Assembly (NCBI GenBank): GCA_037367405.1
Contig: JAZKJV010009782.1
Location: 62,001 to 126,000, forward strand
Origin: Ottelia alismoides
Taxonomy: Eukaryota; Streptophyta; Magnoliopsida; Alismatales; Hydrocharitaceae
Direction: 5' to 3'
Length of the DNA stretch: 64,000 nt
Program-made: the position numbers and the translations under genes
Notes under the pieces: generated by a model
What the model was told of the DNA's origin: nothing
What the model saw: the letters and a program-made list of their open reading frames with translations, nothing else
Databases searched by the model: none
Shown here: piece after piece, positions 13,001-25,161 of the stretch
Numbering within the stretch: the first letter of the stretch is position 1
Layout of the letters: each line of letters opens with the position of its first letter

Positions 13001-15008
13001 CTACTGGTCGAAATTAAAATGAGGATTAAAAATAGAAATCAGAGTCTAGAAATCCTCAAATTAATTTTAAATAAAAGAGAATAAATCAGAGAAAAAACAG
13101 AAACTGAAATAGGATTTTTTTGGTTTTTCTTGAATTTTTTAGATTTTTATGAAGATTTTTAGAGTTTTCTAATTTTTAAGGTTTTAGTTTTGAAATTTTT
13201 AATGATTTTTGGTCTGAAGCTAAAAGATGATAAAATACGCAAAATATAATTTTTTTGGAATTTTTCAAAAACTTTTGATAATTTTATGGATTTTCTAATG
13301 CAAACAGTGCTGAAAATGCATGTTTTGATTTTTAATAAATATGAAAATACAATAAAAATGCAATACAAAAATATAGCGTGAATGAGCAAGCAAACAGGAG
13401 CCTATGGTATTTTTTGAGTGATTTTTAGCAATTTATAGATGAATGAAATAAATACAAACAACAAATAAAAATTACACAACTTGCAGGGGTATAAATGTAA
13501 ATAGACAAAAGTTCCAGGGCCACAATGCAATTTTAATGCAAAATATACAACTAAATATTACAGTTAATGGACTAAATACAAATATCAAAACCCGCGGGGG
13601 TACCCCTGCAAAAACACCAAGACCACGTGCGCAAGCACGCGCGCCTGGCAGGGGTATAAATGTAATACGCGAAAAGTCCAAGGGCTTGCTTGCAAATTTC
13701 CACAAAACTTATAACTGCATATGAAAGTTCACAGACTGAAACTAAATGTATGAAAATCCCCGGGGTTCCTTTGCAAAAATGCCAAGTCACGTGCGCGAAG
13801 CACGTGACCTAGTAGGGTCGAAATGCAATATTACAAAACTTGGGGGTACGTAGTGCAAATATTACAAAATAGAACAACTACTGAGGAAAGTTTATATAGT
13901 GAATAATAAATCCAAAATTTGGCGAGGGAAGTTATGCAAAATACCCTCGCCTAGGCGGAAGCGGACGACCCGGATGCTTTCACTTAAACACGTGTCGATG
14001 TCTCCTCTCGCGATGACGCTTCGGCCGCCGACGGCTGAGATTAGATGAGGCGATGATGATCGGACGGCTGGCGAAGCGCTCGATCCTACAGCGCCTGGAG
14101 AAGCTGGGAACACCTTCAAGATCTGACGGCTACGAAGGGCCTTCGATGAACTGGGAAGAACTCGCGGGGATGCGAGTTTCCCCAGCATCGATCTCCCTCC
14201 TCCGCTGCTGTTTCGTGCTCCAAAATGGTGCCCAGCGCTCCTGCGGTAGTCCTCGACGTGCTGGAGACTCCAGAAATCCCCGGTGGTGGCCGGAGGGCTC
14301 CTGCGAGGTCGCCAGAGCGGAAGGGCCCCAGATACCTCTGCCTCCTTCAAAACGAGTCCCAGGAGCTTTTCAAGGCTCGATACCTGCACAAAAAAGATTA
14401 AACCTTCGAGGGCAAAGTGCCTCGAAGGTTGGGGAGAGCAAAAGGATGCGGGGTGACGAAGATGGCACTCGGCCGGAGGTAGCTCCGGTAGGGGAATCGA
14501 TTGTGCAAATCGATAGACAAAATGAAAATTAAAGATGGGAAACTAATCCTAGAGATGAGGCAAACTGGATGCGAGGAAAAATAAAGGGGAATAGACACCT
14601 CGAAGGAGTGGTCCTGAGGTAGAAAGTACCTCGATGGTGGGGTTCGTCGGAGGTGGTTGAACACACCCAATCCGCGTCGATCCTCCGCCCTGGATGGCTC
14701 AATCTGGAGCTGTCACCTCCAACAAGCTATGGTGCAAGGAAAGTGGAGGAGACGGGACAAAAATGGGGTTCAAAATCATAAAGGAAGATGGGGGTGGCAT
14801 TTTGAAGGGCTGATGGATGGGCGAGAAGATCAAGGCGTATCGAGCAAATCTTCGATCCATTCCCCGATATTTCACATGGACGTGTATGACCATTGGTAGG
14901 GGAGAAAAAGTCATGTAGGATGTATAATGAAATGATGTAAAGAACGGTCTCGAAAAATTCGTGAAAAGAGGCGAAAATGAGATCTGACAACAGAGAGAGG
15001 AAGAGTCA

Positions 15009-15059
15009 GACAGTTGACCGCGGTCAACTGTCAGACTCACCTGGTTGGTCCAATTGGAC
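15009..15059. promoter_or_regulatory. F1 copy of the palindrome module, split by F2
   Basis: GACAGTTGACCG and its exact inverse CGGTCAACTGTC (15009-15032) form a 24-bp perfect palindrome. The second palindrome starts at 15040 and has CAATTG where the other copies have CACGTG. It is interrupted at 15059 and resumes at 18881. Confidence 0.75.
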
Positions 15060-18000
15060 TGATAAGCACGAAATTCACGGGGTCTAAAATAGTGTCTCAC
15101 ATAAGGCGGAGACGACCGTTGCTGTGGCGACCCTCAAATGAATCTCGTATTTAATCAACAATTAACCCACACTATAGATCAAACAATTAGAAATGAATGT
15201 GGAGTTAAAATTTATTTTTAACTATGCACAAAAGATATATAGCAAGCAAGTATGCAGAGAGTTCGAACACAGGGAGCAAACAAGGTAGAAGCACAAGTGT
15301 GTGTGTGTGTGAGAGTGTGAAGTGTGTCTACACTATGCAAGCAAATATTTTTGTGGGTTTTTTAATTTTTAATTTTTTTAATTTAATTTTTAATTTTGTA
15401 TTTTGGTTTTTAATTTTCTGATTTTTAAATTTTTATATTATATATATTTTTTCAATATTGGAATATAAAAACAATGTAATAAAAGGGGTGATAAAATATT
15501 TATAAAAATATGCAAAAATAGTCAAAAATTCAGAAATAAAATCTTTTTGGTATTTTTATAATTTTCTACTATTTTTATGATTTTTGGATATTTTTCAAAA
15601 TGTTTTTGGTATTTTTAAACACTGAAATAAAGCAAAACAGGGAATTATCTACTGGCTGGGGGTAAAATGGGAATTAAAAATAATAAACAGCCACAAAATT
15701 TTTCTAAACTAATTTTCAAGTAAAGATAATAAAATATAGAACCTATAGGAGTTGAGTTTGCAATTTTTGGGGTTTTCTACAATTTTTAAGATTTTTTTTG
15801 AAGTTTTTAAGTATTTTCGAATTTTTAAGGTTTTTCTTTTGAGATTTTTAGTGATTTTTGGACTGACACTGAAATAGGTTGAAATACACAGTAGGTATTT
15901 TTTTGGAATTTTTCTAGGTATTTTACTATTTTTTTGATATTTTCTAAGCTAGACAGTGATGAAATAGAGAGTTTCTTATTTTTAATAAATATGAAAATGC
16001 AATAAAATCAAAAACTAAAATTATGGCATTAAATAAAAAGCACGCAGGAGCTTAACTCTATTTTTTGAGAATTTTTCGAATTAAAACGATGCTCCAAATA
16101 ATTCAGACAAGCATACAAAAATGTCACAGCCTAGCAGGGGTATACATGCAAATATCCAAAAGTCCAGGGGCATACAAGCAATTTTCCACAAAATTTAACT
16201 CTTAATATTCAAATTTATGGACCAATTACAAATAAGAAAACCCGCAAGGGTGTCGGCGCAAAATACCCACCAGGGCGCGTGACTTGCACGCGCTTGGCAG
16301 GGACCTAAGTGTAATATCAAAAACCTCTGGGGGCTAACTTGCAATTTCTCCAAAAAGTTTACACTTAATATAAAATTCTTTGGACTGAAACGAAATAATA
16401 AAAGGGCCGAGGGCCCCCTTACAAAATGCCCACACCTCACGTGAACAGGTCATGTGAGGTGACGTGGCAAGGGGCCTAAGTGTAAATATGGAAAGTCTAA
16501 AGGCCTACTTGCAAATTTTACAAAATATTTAAACTACGAAATAAGGTTAATGGACTAAAAGATTATTACAAAAATGGAAGGGGTGTCTCTGCAAATTACC
16601 CCTTCGAGGTGGATCCGACGACTGATGGTCTTCACTTAAACACGTGGCGCAGATCCAATGGCTGGTGACGCTTCGCGTTGGACGGCGAAGATTAGATCGT
16701 TGGGAAACGATCTAACGGTGGAGATCGGGCTCGATCCAACGGTAGCTGGGGCATCTGGGCTTCCTCCTCGATCCGACGGCATAGGCACACGGAGGAAGAA
16801 CCGCGGAAGAACTCCGGCGAGCCGAAGTTCTCCGAGGTGCTGCACCTTCTCCGGTGACGTTCTTGGCTCCAAAAGGCGGCTGGAGGGTCCCTGGGGTCTC
16901 GTCTTCCTCCTGGAGGCTTCAAAAGGGCACGGCGATGGCCGAGGCGCTCGCTAGAGGGCGGTGGAGCTACAGAGCTCAGCCGAGCTCCGGCGAGTATCAA
17001 AATGGCCTCCAGGTGCGAGTCAACGCTCTTTGACCTGCAAAATAAAGTGAGAGGGTCCAGGGCAAGTTGCCTGGACCCCGCAGTGGCGAAGAGGCGGAAT
17101 GAAGCGATTGGTTGGTACTCGGCCGGAGTTGCGCTCCGACGAGGAGATGAAATTGAGTGATTCACGCGGTGGATTTAGAAATTTCTTGAGGGCTTTTGTT
17201 CCTACGACTAAGGCTAAGCTAAAGAACGAAAAATAAATGGGTGAAGTGGCTTCCTCGACGGTGTAAACCGGAGGGAGGGTTACCTCAACCGCCGGTGTTG
17301 CGGGAGATGGTGGAGACGCCTCTGACTTCCTCTGCCCTGGCTGAACGCACGGCGTGGGAGCTGTCACCTCCAGGAGTGCTAGGAGCATAAGAAGAGTAAG
17401 GAAGGGTGGACCGAAGGTGTTCAATTTTGAAATTGAAGTCGGGTGCTCCATATATTTGGTTTGACCTAAGGTGACAGGAGCTCAAAGACCAAGGCGCATT
17501 GGGCAGCACACTGATCCAATCCTCGAGATGTTCATAGGGCGAGCAAGCTTGATAATCAAGGAGAAAAAGTTGTGAAGATTCCATCATGGAATGGTGCAAG
17601 ATGCAACCTGGAAAAATCGACCAAAACGAGGTCAAATGCACTATGACAGACGCACATGGGTGGGAGGCAGACAGTTGACCGGAGTTAACAAAGACCGCCC
17701 CCTGGTTGGTCCACGTGGACCAACCAGGAAAAACCCTGAGAAAATGGTTTATTAATTCATTTAAAAATAGAAAAAGGCTGAATTAAATTATGATTATAAA
17801 ATAAAAAATATTTGTTATTTTATGTAGTATTTTATTCTGATTTTTAATTATTTTTAGGAGGTATAATTTTATAAGTTCTCTTTTTAGCCCTATATAGGTA
17901 CATATACCTATGTATTTTATTACTTTGTTTTTATTTTGTGTATTTTAATTTTATTATTTTTATTTATTATTTTGTAAATTTATATAATACTTTTATACAC

Positions 18001-18875
18001 TTAGAAATATTTTTATTTTATTTTTCTGATATGTTTTGTATATTTAATAAAATATAAGTAAGTATTGTATAGGTATGTATATAGGTATAATACCTGGGTT
18101 TTGTATATGCAAGTATTTTTATTTTGAGTTTTCTTTGCATTTTTATTCTGATTTTAATGTACATAATTATTATAAGTAATATTTTCATAATTATAAAAAT
18201 ATAAAAATATAAAAATAATGAATAAATAATAAATCGAATATTTTAATCTGTACAAGTATATAATGAGGGTCTAAAACTCAACTTTCAAACCGTAGCTCCG
18301 CCAAATGCGAAACCACCACCATTAGATAGATTATTTTATTGTATATACAATTAAAGGTGAGTTTGCTGCATTTGGAGTTTTCGTTTGTGAGATACGGGTC
18401 TGGGAAGTTGGGATTCTGGAATTTTATTCATACCATAACTTTTTATCTGTACCTTATTTTTGAGTGAAATCAATTTTGTATTTTTCTTTGTTTAATTATC
18501 TACAACTTTTATGTATAAAGTTTCTTTATTTGACATATAAAAAGTGGAACCAAAAATAGGTCCCAAAAAGAATAAAGAATGTATTAAAAAGTATAGGTAT
18601 TTGGCCCTTATCTCCCCCTACTTTATTCCTGGTCGACCTATTCATCAAGATGCCTAGGTCTCGGGATTTTGAGTCATAAAATATTTACAATATTTTATTT
18701 TTTTCCTTTTCTTTTATTTATTCTATAATTTTGGCTTTAACTACAGTATTTTATACACTATTTACAGGTACATGCATGCATGCTAAGATGATGTATTTAA
18801 TGCTATTTACAGGCATTTGCTAGGGATTTTGATGCCAAAATGATAGAATAAAGATGATGAAATGTGGATTCATCA
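15060..18875 (-). mobile_element. Solo LTR F2 nested in F1, TSD TGGAC
   Basis: Seen: it starts TGATAAGCACG and ends GTGGATTCATCA. TGGAC lies directly outside each end (15055-15059 and 18876-18880). The length is 3816 bp. Joining the flanks restores F1's palindrome arm (a TTGGTCCAATTGGAC core followed by CAACCAGG), which independently confirms the insertion. Inside F2 are its own 28-bp palindrome (17701-17728), the hairpins at 16275-16293 and 16434-16460, a GT run at 15297-15312 and the poly(A)-signal hairpin at 15202-15223. It is younger than F1 by position. Confidence 0.92.
17701..17728. promoter_or_regulatory. 28-bp CACGTG palindrome, copy in F2
   Basis: The same perfect palindrome as in C, A and B. 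The neighbouring TTGACC pair (17673-17690) is degenerate here, ACAGTTGACCGG followed by GTTAAC. Confidence 0.8.
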
Positions 18876-20788
18876 TGGACCAACCAGGAAAAACCTCTGA
18901 AAAATACTTTGTAAAATAGATTTAAAATACTAAATGATTTTATCGATTTTAAGTTTTAAAATAAAAAATGTTTATTATTTTATAAAGTATTTTAATATGA
19001 TTTTTAATTATTTTTTGAGGATTGTAAATACAAGTTGCCTTTTTAAGGCTATATAGGTCTATATATCTATCTATTTTATTATTTTATTTTTATTTTGTGT
19101 TTTTTAATTTATTTATTTTTGTTTATTATTTTATAAATTTATAAAGTATTTTTATACACTTAAAAATATTTTTATTTTATTTTTCTGAAGTATTTTGTAC
19201 ACTTAATAAAATAAAAGTGTTAATTATATAGGTATAAGTATATGTATAATACCTATGAATTATATATACAGGTATTTTATTCTGATTTTAATGTACAAAT
19301 ATATTATAAGTAATATTTACAAATTTATAAAAATAAGAAATTATAATAATGATGAATAATTAATAAAATGAATATTTTAATCTGTACAAGTATACAATAG
19401 GGATCCAAAACTCAACTTTCAAACCGTAGCTCCGCCAAATGCGAAACCATCGCCATTAAATAGCTTATTTAAACTATATACAATTAAAGGTGAGTTTGAT
19501 GCATTTGGAGTTTTTATTAGTGAGATACAGGTCTGGGAAGTTGGGATTCTGGAATTTTATTCAGACCATAACTTTTTATTTGTACATTATTTTTAAGTGA
19601 AATCAATTTTGTATTTTTATTATTTAATTATCTACAACTTTCATATACAAAGTTTCTTTATTTAGAGTATAAAAAGTGGAACCAAAAATAGGTCCCAAAA
19701 AATGAATAAAGAATGAATGAATTAAAAGGAATTTTTATTGGTTTTTGGCCCTTATCTCCCCGTACTTTATTCCTTGTTGACCTAGTCATTGAGATGCCTA
19801 GGTCTTGGGGTTTCGGATCATAAAATATTTATAATATTTTATTCTTTTTCTTTTCTTTTATTTATTCTATAATTTTGGCTTTATTTACAGTATTTTATAC
19901 ACTATTTATATGCACATGTATGAATGCTAAGATGCGGGAATTAAGAGTATTTACACGCATTTGCTAGGGTTTTTGAGGCCAAAATGATAGAATAAAGATG
20001 ATGAAATGTGGATTCATCAAGGCGCCTAGAGGAGGATCCAACGTGCGAGAAGGGAGCCGGGTGGTAGAATTGGAGCGAGCCACGTGGGCGGCCTAGAGGG
20101 CGCCACGTGGTCCAATCAAAAAATCAAAAAAATACAAAAATAAAGATAAATATAAAATAAATAAAAAGAAGCAAAATTAGGAAAATGTCGAAACATGAAA
20201 GTTGTAGATCTTGATGAGATCTACAAGTTTCATGTTGGACAAAAGTCAAAAGAGGTCATTTTTGTACAAAAATGTATTTTTAGGTGCATTTTTAAAGGGT
20301 AAAAAACACAGCTCTAGGGTTTTGATTTTTTTGTATTTTGTATTTCTTTTAAAGGTCAGAACAAATATAGACAATAATTAACCTAATTTTTAGGGGTTTT
20401 AATAAAATAGAAAATAAAAAGAGGTTATTAACTAAATATAATAAATATAGGTTAATTATACATATTTTATATACAAATATAATAATAATGAACTAATTGA
20501 GATTTTTATTGAAATATTTAAGCTTGGGGATTAATAATTAGATTTTAGCATGATGAATATGAGATTCATCAGAGTCATCAAGAAGGACTTCCGATGTATG
20601 GTTGGGGTGAATGGGAGAGCAGATGGTGGCAACTCGATCTCAAGATTCCTCTCTTTCTCAAAATTATTATCATGATCATTGCCAGATTAAATTTCATTAT
20701 CGTATGCATCCTTATGCCCATCATCATTCTCACATTCTTCCTCAGATTCAATGTTTCCATTATCATCGGATTCATCATCGTATTCAAT

Positions 20789-21912
20789 TTAAGTTTCATT
20801 ATCAAAAACATCCTCAGAGTCAGATTTAATATCTTCTTTAAGATCAGAACATGACCTCGATATTAAGAAATTGATACTTGATTCGAGCAGTTCAATTACA
20901 GTAGGACCCAATAGAGATGAGGAATGCATTGGGATTTTACAAAAATCACAAGATTTGGAATCTTTTTGAGTTGATTCCTCATTTATCTCATCTTCCATTT
21001 CTTCCTCAAGATTAACCTCATGATCAGTAATTATTTCATGCCACTTATGATCATCATCTAAACCTTCATTATGAATTATTGTTCGTGATCTAAGGTTCGT
21101 GTTAGCTCATTGTTCAGAAAGGATCTCCAGTAAAACTGGGTGCGAACATTGTGGCAGAGGTATCATCTTGGTTACATAAAAATCATTTATCTCAAGATCT
21201 TGTTCAGCCAAAGGCTATAAGAATTGATATTCACAATCATTCCTAAAAAATTGTTCATTAAGATTCTCAATTTGATGTAGTTCTTGAAAATTTTGTGTTT
21301 GTACAATCTCATTATTTTTCACCCAAAATCTCCTCATTTTATCCTAAAATATTTTCCTCATACTCAGATTGATATGTGATTGTGTTTTCCCATTCGTCCT
21401 AAGTTGAGTCAAGTTTGAGAATCCCGTGATTAGAAATCTGCATACGAGTGAGTTGGCAAATAGATGTTCACATATTTTAGTGAATTGACTACTATTCTCC
21501 ATCTCAAAGTTTTTTGTTGAATTCAATAGGGTATTAAATCCATCAAAGATTGTCTCCTCAACTTGGTTGGCAAGAGGTTTATGTGGAGAAGGGGTGCAAT
21601 AATTTGATGGTGTAGACCCATACCAAGATTTGGACGGGTCATACATCATCGAGTTATACAATTCAGCACTTGGATAAGAGAATTGTTGGAATTGTGGAGG
21701 GTCTTGAATTCATTGGTACTCGAATGAGTCGAGTTGACTTCCCCAATTGGGGTTGGATTGTATGCCGAAATTTGTTGTGAACCGACATAGTTCAGGTAAA
21801 AATCCCCCTCATAAGATGATTGATACTATGAAGAGTAGTATGTATATTGCGGTGCAGAATTGGTATTTGACATGCTCTATGCGTAGGCATAGATTTGTTC
21901 ACTAGGAGTCAT
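20789..21912 (-). pseudogene. Decayed gag-like frames of element G
   Basis: Reading the minus strand from an ATG at 21912 gives MTPSEQIYAYA, then a Tyr/Ser/Gln/Pro-rich stretch with in-frame stops. A frame change leads into 21661-21344, which reads on through PHKPLANQVEETIFDGFN and a predicted helical SSQFTKICEHLF segment. Further on, 20998-20789 encodes an acidic piece (DLKEDIKSDSEDVFDNE). The order of Tyr/Pro-rich start, helical segment and acidic segment resembles the two ORFs of element C, though I cannot claim sequence homology by eye. No CCHC knuckle, protease, RT or integrase motif is visible. F0 interrupts the region at 20571. Several stops show it is dead. Confidence 0.45.
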
Positions 21913-22754
21913 TTCAGAGAGGAAATTTAATGCAAATACAAACCACACAACAAATACAAAACAAGATCGAGTCACCAACACATGCGAGTTGCCACAGAAG
22001 TAGTTATCTTTTCAAAAATTTTGATTTATTATTCACAAAAACTCAAGCACACAAAAAGATTGACCTAACATCTATTTGTATATTTAAAGTTTGTCCCGAA
22101 TTCCTATGCTTAGGTGCATCCACTTTCAGCAAGTATGGGTGCAAGTACACATAATGTAGAATGGCTACCCATATTTATTGAGGACGATGCCAAAAGTGAT
22201 ATCCTTTGATCACCCACTCTGTTATGGTTTCTCTCACTGAGAAGTTGACTAAATATTTTAAATTCTGTAGTCAAGAAACCTACAAGGGATTTTTGACTCT
22301 GACCTAAGAGGTTGTTTATGTACGTGAAATGGTGTACAATGTGCAACACTTCAAGCACTTCAGACCGATTTCATCTGAGCCGTGTGATGACTTTTTGAAC
22401 TTATATGATTAAGCGAGCAACCCAATTGTGATCTTAGTGAGTAGAGTAAGAAATCCACATAGATGAACGCAATAGAGGAACTTGATTTTGTATTTTCAAG
22501 AAATTTTTGAAGCACACAAAAAATGCAGTAGCCCACAAATGTTTAGAAATTCAGGGAGATCTTACAGAACTTGTTTGACAATTATGATCCTAAATATTTC
22601 AAAAAATATACTTGAAGCTTCTGAATAAGAGAGATCGAGAGAGAGTGTGTGGTCCTCTTTTTTATATTGTATTTTTTATACCTAAAAGACAAATAAAAGT
22701 AGTTTACAACAAAAAATAAAATGATAAAAATTCTAAAATAAACTGTGCAAAGTT
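21913..22754 (-). other. Leader region of element G
   Basis: This lies between the decayed PBS and the first gag-like ATG on the minus strand. It contains only short frames (for example 22358-22110) without recognisable motifs, as expected for a retrotransposon 5' leader. Confidence 0.4.
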
Positions 22755-22777
22755 GTCGAGTCTCGGCAATGATGCTA
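22755..22777 (-). promoter_or_regulatory. Decayed primer-binding site of element G
   Basis: On the minus strand this reads TAGCATCATTGCCGAGAC. It aligns with the Asp-tRNA-type PBS found intact in C (TGGTGCCGTTGTCGGGGAC), with differences that are mostly transitions. It sits directly beside the LTR at 22781-24285, where a PBS is expected, and so identifies that LTR as the 5' LTR. Confidence 0.6.
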
Positions 22778-22780
22778 AAA

Positions 22781-24285
22781 TAAAAAAATATTTTTCAGTG
22801 CGCTAAGAAGTGATTTTTAATGGCATTGTATGCACATGTGAAAATCACGATATTAGATAAAGTTTCTACAACTACAAGCCAAAAGTTATTAAAATATGCA
22901 TAGGGCAAGTAGAGGATCAATCCACAGAGACTCTGACATTTTTCTGTGAATTTTTATTCTATTTACAAAGGTATTTTCGACTTTATTAGCTCAAATCGGA
23001 TCCTATTTTTATTTTTATTCTTGAACCTTAAAATATATTGTCACTAGGTTCTAGACACCATAAGGATCACATACGAATTTTATGAGATTTTTTGGATTTT
23101 TCTCCTATTTTTTGTGATTTTTGATTGCAATGGGCATGAATGAAGTTTCAGATAAACTCAGGGGCCTGAATGTAAATAAGTAGAAAGCTAAGAGCACGGA
23201 TGCAATTAAGTAAAAGCGACCAAACAGAAGTGAATTTTACCAATTAAAAAATATCTCAATAGGTAAATTGCAGAGATTAGAATAAACTTTAAAAAAATTA
23301 TAAAATGGTCCCTATAGGAAAATGCAATTAAGAAAACTTGAATAAAAAACACAAATGTCACATAATATAAAAATAGAAAATGGAAAATTGCATTAAATAA
23401 TACTGATTTTAACTAATTGCAAAAAGGTCTAAAATACATAAAAACTAAAAGAAAATGAGAAATTACAATGGGATCTTTAGGACCCCTTCTTCTTGGTTGA
23501 GCGGCGATAGCGACGACAACAGAAGACGACCGAATGCAACATTTGTCGAAGAAGACTGAATGTGGCAGCAGTGAAGGTGGAGCTAGAGGTACAATGAGGA
23601 GCGGCGAGTGGGGGTGCGGAGGAGAAGCAGAGCATCATGTGCAAAGGCGAATGAGGAGGAGAAGCGACGGGGGAGGGGGAGGCCGAAGCCTCTCGTCGAT
23701 GGGTTCTTCATCCTCAACCACAACCCTCCTTTTTCTGTAGGGGCAGTCGAGGGAGGGGAGGACGCAACGGTTGGCAGAAGGCGAGGCCGGGGTGGTTGTG
23801 TCGACCGAGAGAGGAGGAGGTGGTGAGTGCCTCCATTGTAGCTGTAGGGAAGGGAGGCGGCACCCGCCCCTTCGTTTGGGGGAGATGAGGGACTGATGTC
23901 GTCACCCCCTTTTTGTTTTTTTAGTTTTCCTTTTTGTTTACAATAAAATGGGATGGGCTTTTAGGTCGTTGTAGCCTGGAAATAAAATTAAAAAAATATA
24001 AACATTGAATATGATTAAAACTTTTAAAATAAAAAAATAAATATAAATATTTAGTAATTAAATACATTAATTTATAAAGATAATAAGAGGAAGTGAAAAT
24101 CTTTTAAAAGTGTCATTTTATTTTATTATGTTTATTTACTTTCATTATTTTTATTTTTTATCACTTTTTAAATGCAAATTATGTGAAAAGTGAAATTATG
24201 CACAAAATGAGGTAGAACACCAATGAATTAGATCTTTATTTTGCTTAATTTTGGTAGACTAACATGATGAATTAGTGATTCATCA
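22781..24285 (-). mobile_element. 5' LTR of element G
   Basis: Seen: the right terminus GTGATTCATCA gives a TGATGAATCAC start on the minus strand. The left end abuts the decayed PBS. About 1.5 kb long, it matches 4953-6170 block by block but keeps an extra segment of roughly 280 bp. The GC-rich part (23490-23890) contains short ORFs on both strands that are not conserved in the other copy. No exact 5-bp duplication partner was found for the right flank (ATCGA). Confidence 0.65.
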
Positions 24286-24744
24286 ATCGATTGAGCCGAA
24301 ACTTCCCATTCCTCCATCTAGGATTGGGTGATCAAGACAGCTTGATAAGCTATGAAGTGAATGGATTTGCGGACTTCAACTTCTACTAAGAGAGATTGAG
24401 AGATAAATGGCAAGTTTATTATGTATAAAAAAATCTTGAAATAAGTAAATCGAGTAGGTTAGACAGAAAATAAGTCAACAGAGAGCTTTTTTAAGTAGCC
24501 AAAGAGATATAGCAAAGAAGGCCTTTTTTATGAGTACTTGCATAGAGTAATCCATGTCATCTGATGTAGTCCCTAGAAGTCTATGGAATGAGAGGTTTAG
24601 AGCAAGAGAAAGGACAAAGGCCATCCAGCCTCAAAACTGAAGATGGAGGCTAAATATATTGCTGGTTAGGTGCATGTACCTAAGATAGTGGAAGAGAGGC
24701 AAGGGTCGCTCTTCAATAGTTAGCTCTTGAATGAGGAAAATAAG
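24286..24744. other. Unassigned sequence between G and E remnants
   Basis: 459 bp with no coding frame, repeat or LTR module that I recognise. Confidence 0.3.
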
Positions 24745-25161
24745 TGATAATGTGTTTCTTCACCATGCTGAAATGGTCGAGTTGTTACGTGAGCAAAGAG
24801 GGAGTTATGAGAACCACGTTTAAAATGATCTCGGTGAAGAGAGCGTGACTTAATTTATGTTTACTAGGTAAGTTCATGGTTGAAATCAAGGGCGCGAGCT
24901 AATAATCTATCTAATTGAGTTAAAATACTTATTTTATTTAATCTAGTGTGATAAAGTTCAAGGTGAATGCATGCATGTTTTCTATTATTTTTATATGCAA
25001 GATAACATGCTACAAAGTAAATGAAACGATTGAACACCTAATGCACAAACAATGCAAGAACACTCCTGAATGGTTTTTTTATTCACATGTACAAATTAAA
25101 TAAAGATTAGTCACATGTAATTTTAAATTAAAACTCCAATTTCACTTTGAAATCAATGCAC
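24745..25161 (-). mobile_element. Remnant of element E 3' LTR, left part
   Basis: Near 24865-24900 the text GTAAGTTCATGG, then TTGAAATCAAGGGCGCGAGC, parallels the R-like block of F0 (GTAAGTGTACC, then AAACTCAGGGACACAAGC). The left edge is placed at a TGATAATGTG that resembles other LTR ends. It is cut by solo LTR H and resumes at 28700. The assignment is by weak similarity. Confidence 0.4.

Larger units (their letters stand above)
12416..20019 (-). mobile_element. Solo LTR F1 (interrupted by F2), TSD AGGCG
   Basis: Seen: the left end TGATAACACGGG and right end GTGGATTCATCA are the two LTR termini on the minus strand. AGGCG occurs immediately outside both (12411-12415 and 20020-20024). Removing F2 and one TSD copy leaves about 3.78 kb. 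Modules from the right: a conserved 300-bp block near 19400-19700, AT-rich sequence, the split palindrome (15040-15059 joined to 18881-18888), a GC-rich U3-like domain (13.9-15.05 kb), hairpins at 13626-13639 and 13786-13808, and an AATAAA hairpin at 12556-12576. With no internal domain and an exact TSD, it formed by LTR-LTR recombination. Confidence 0.88.
10024..20571 (-). mobile_element. Old LTR F0 of the long-LTR family, interrupted by F1
   Basis: Seen: the right end reads GATGAATATGAGATTCATCA (an LTR start TGATGAATCTC on the minus strand) and the left end begins TGATGATCGTGAAATC. Flanks are GAGTA (10019-10023) and GAGTC (20572-20576), 4 of 5 identical. Without F1 its length is about 2.94 kb. 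It contains the same ordered modules as F1, more diverged: an R-like block (AAACTCAGGGACACAAGC, near 10145), the expected hairpins at 10822-10846 and 10901-10927, and a GC-rich domain. Next to its right end lies the GAAAGTTGTAGATC word (near 20200). It is probably a solo LTR, since no PBS or PPT adjoins it. Confidence 0.6.
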
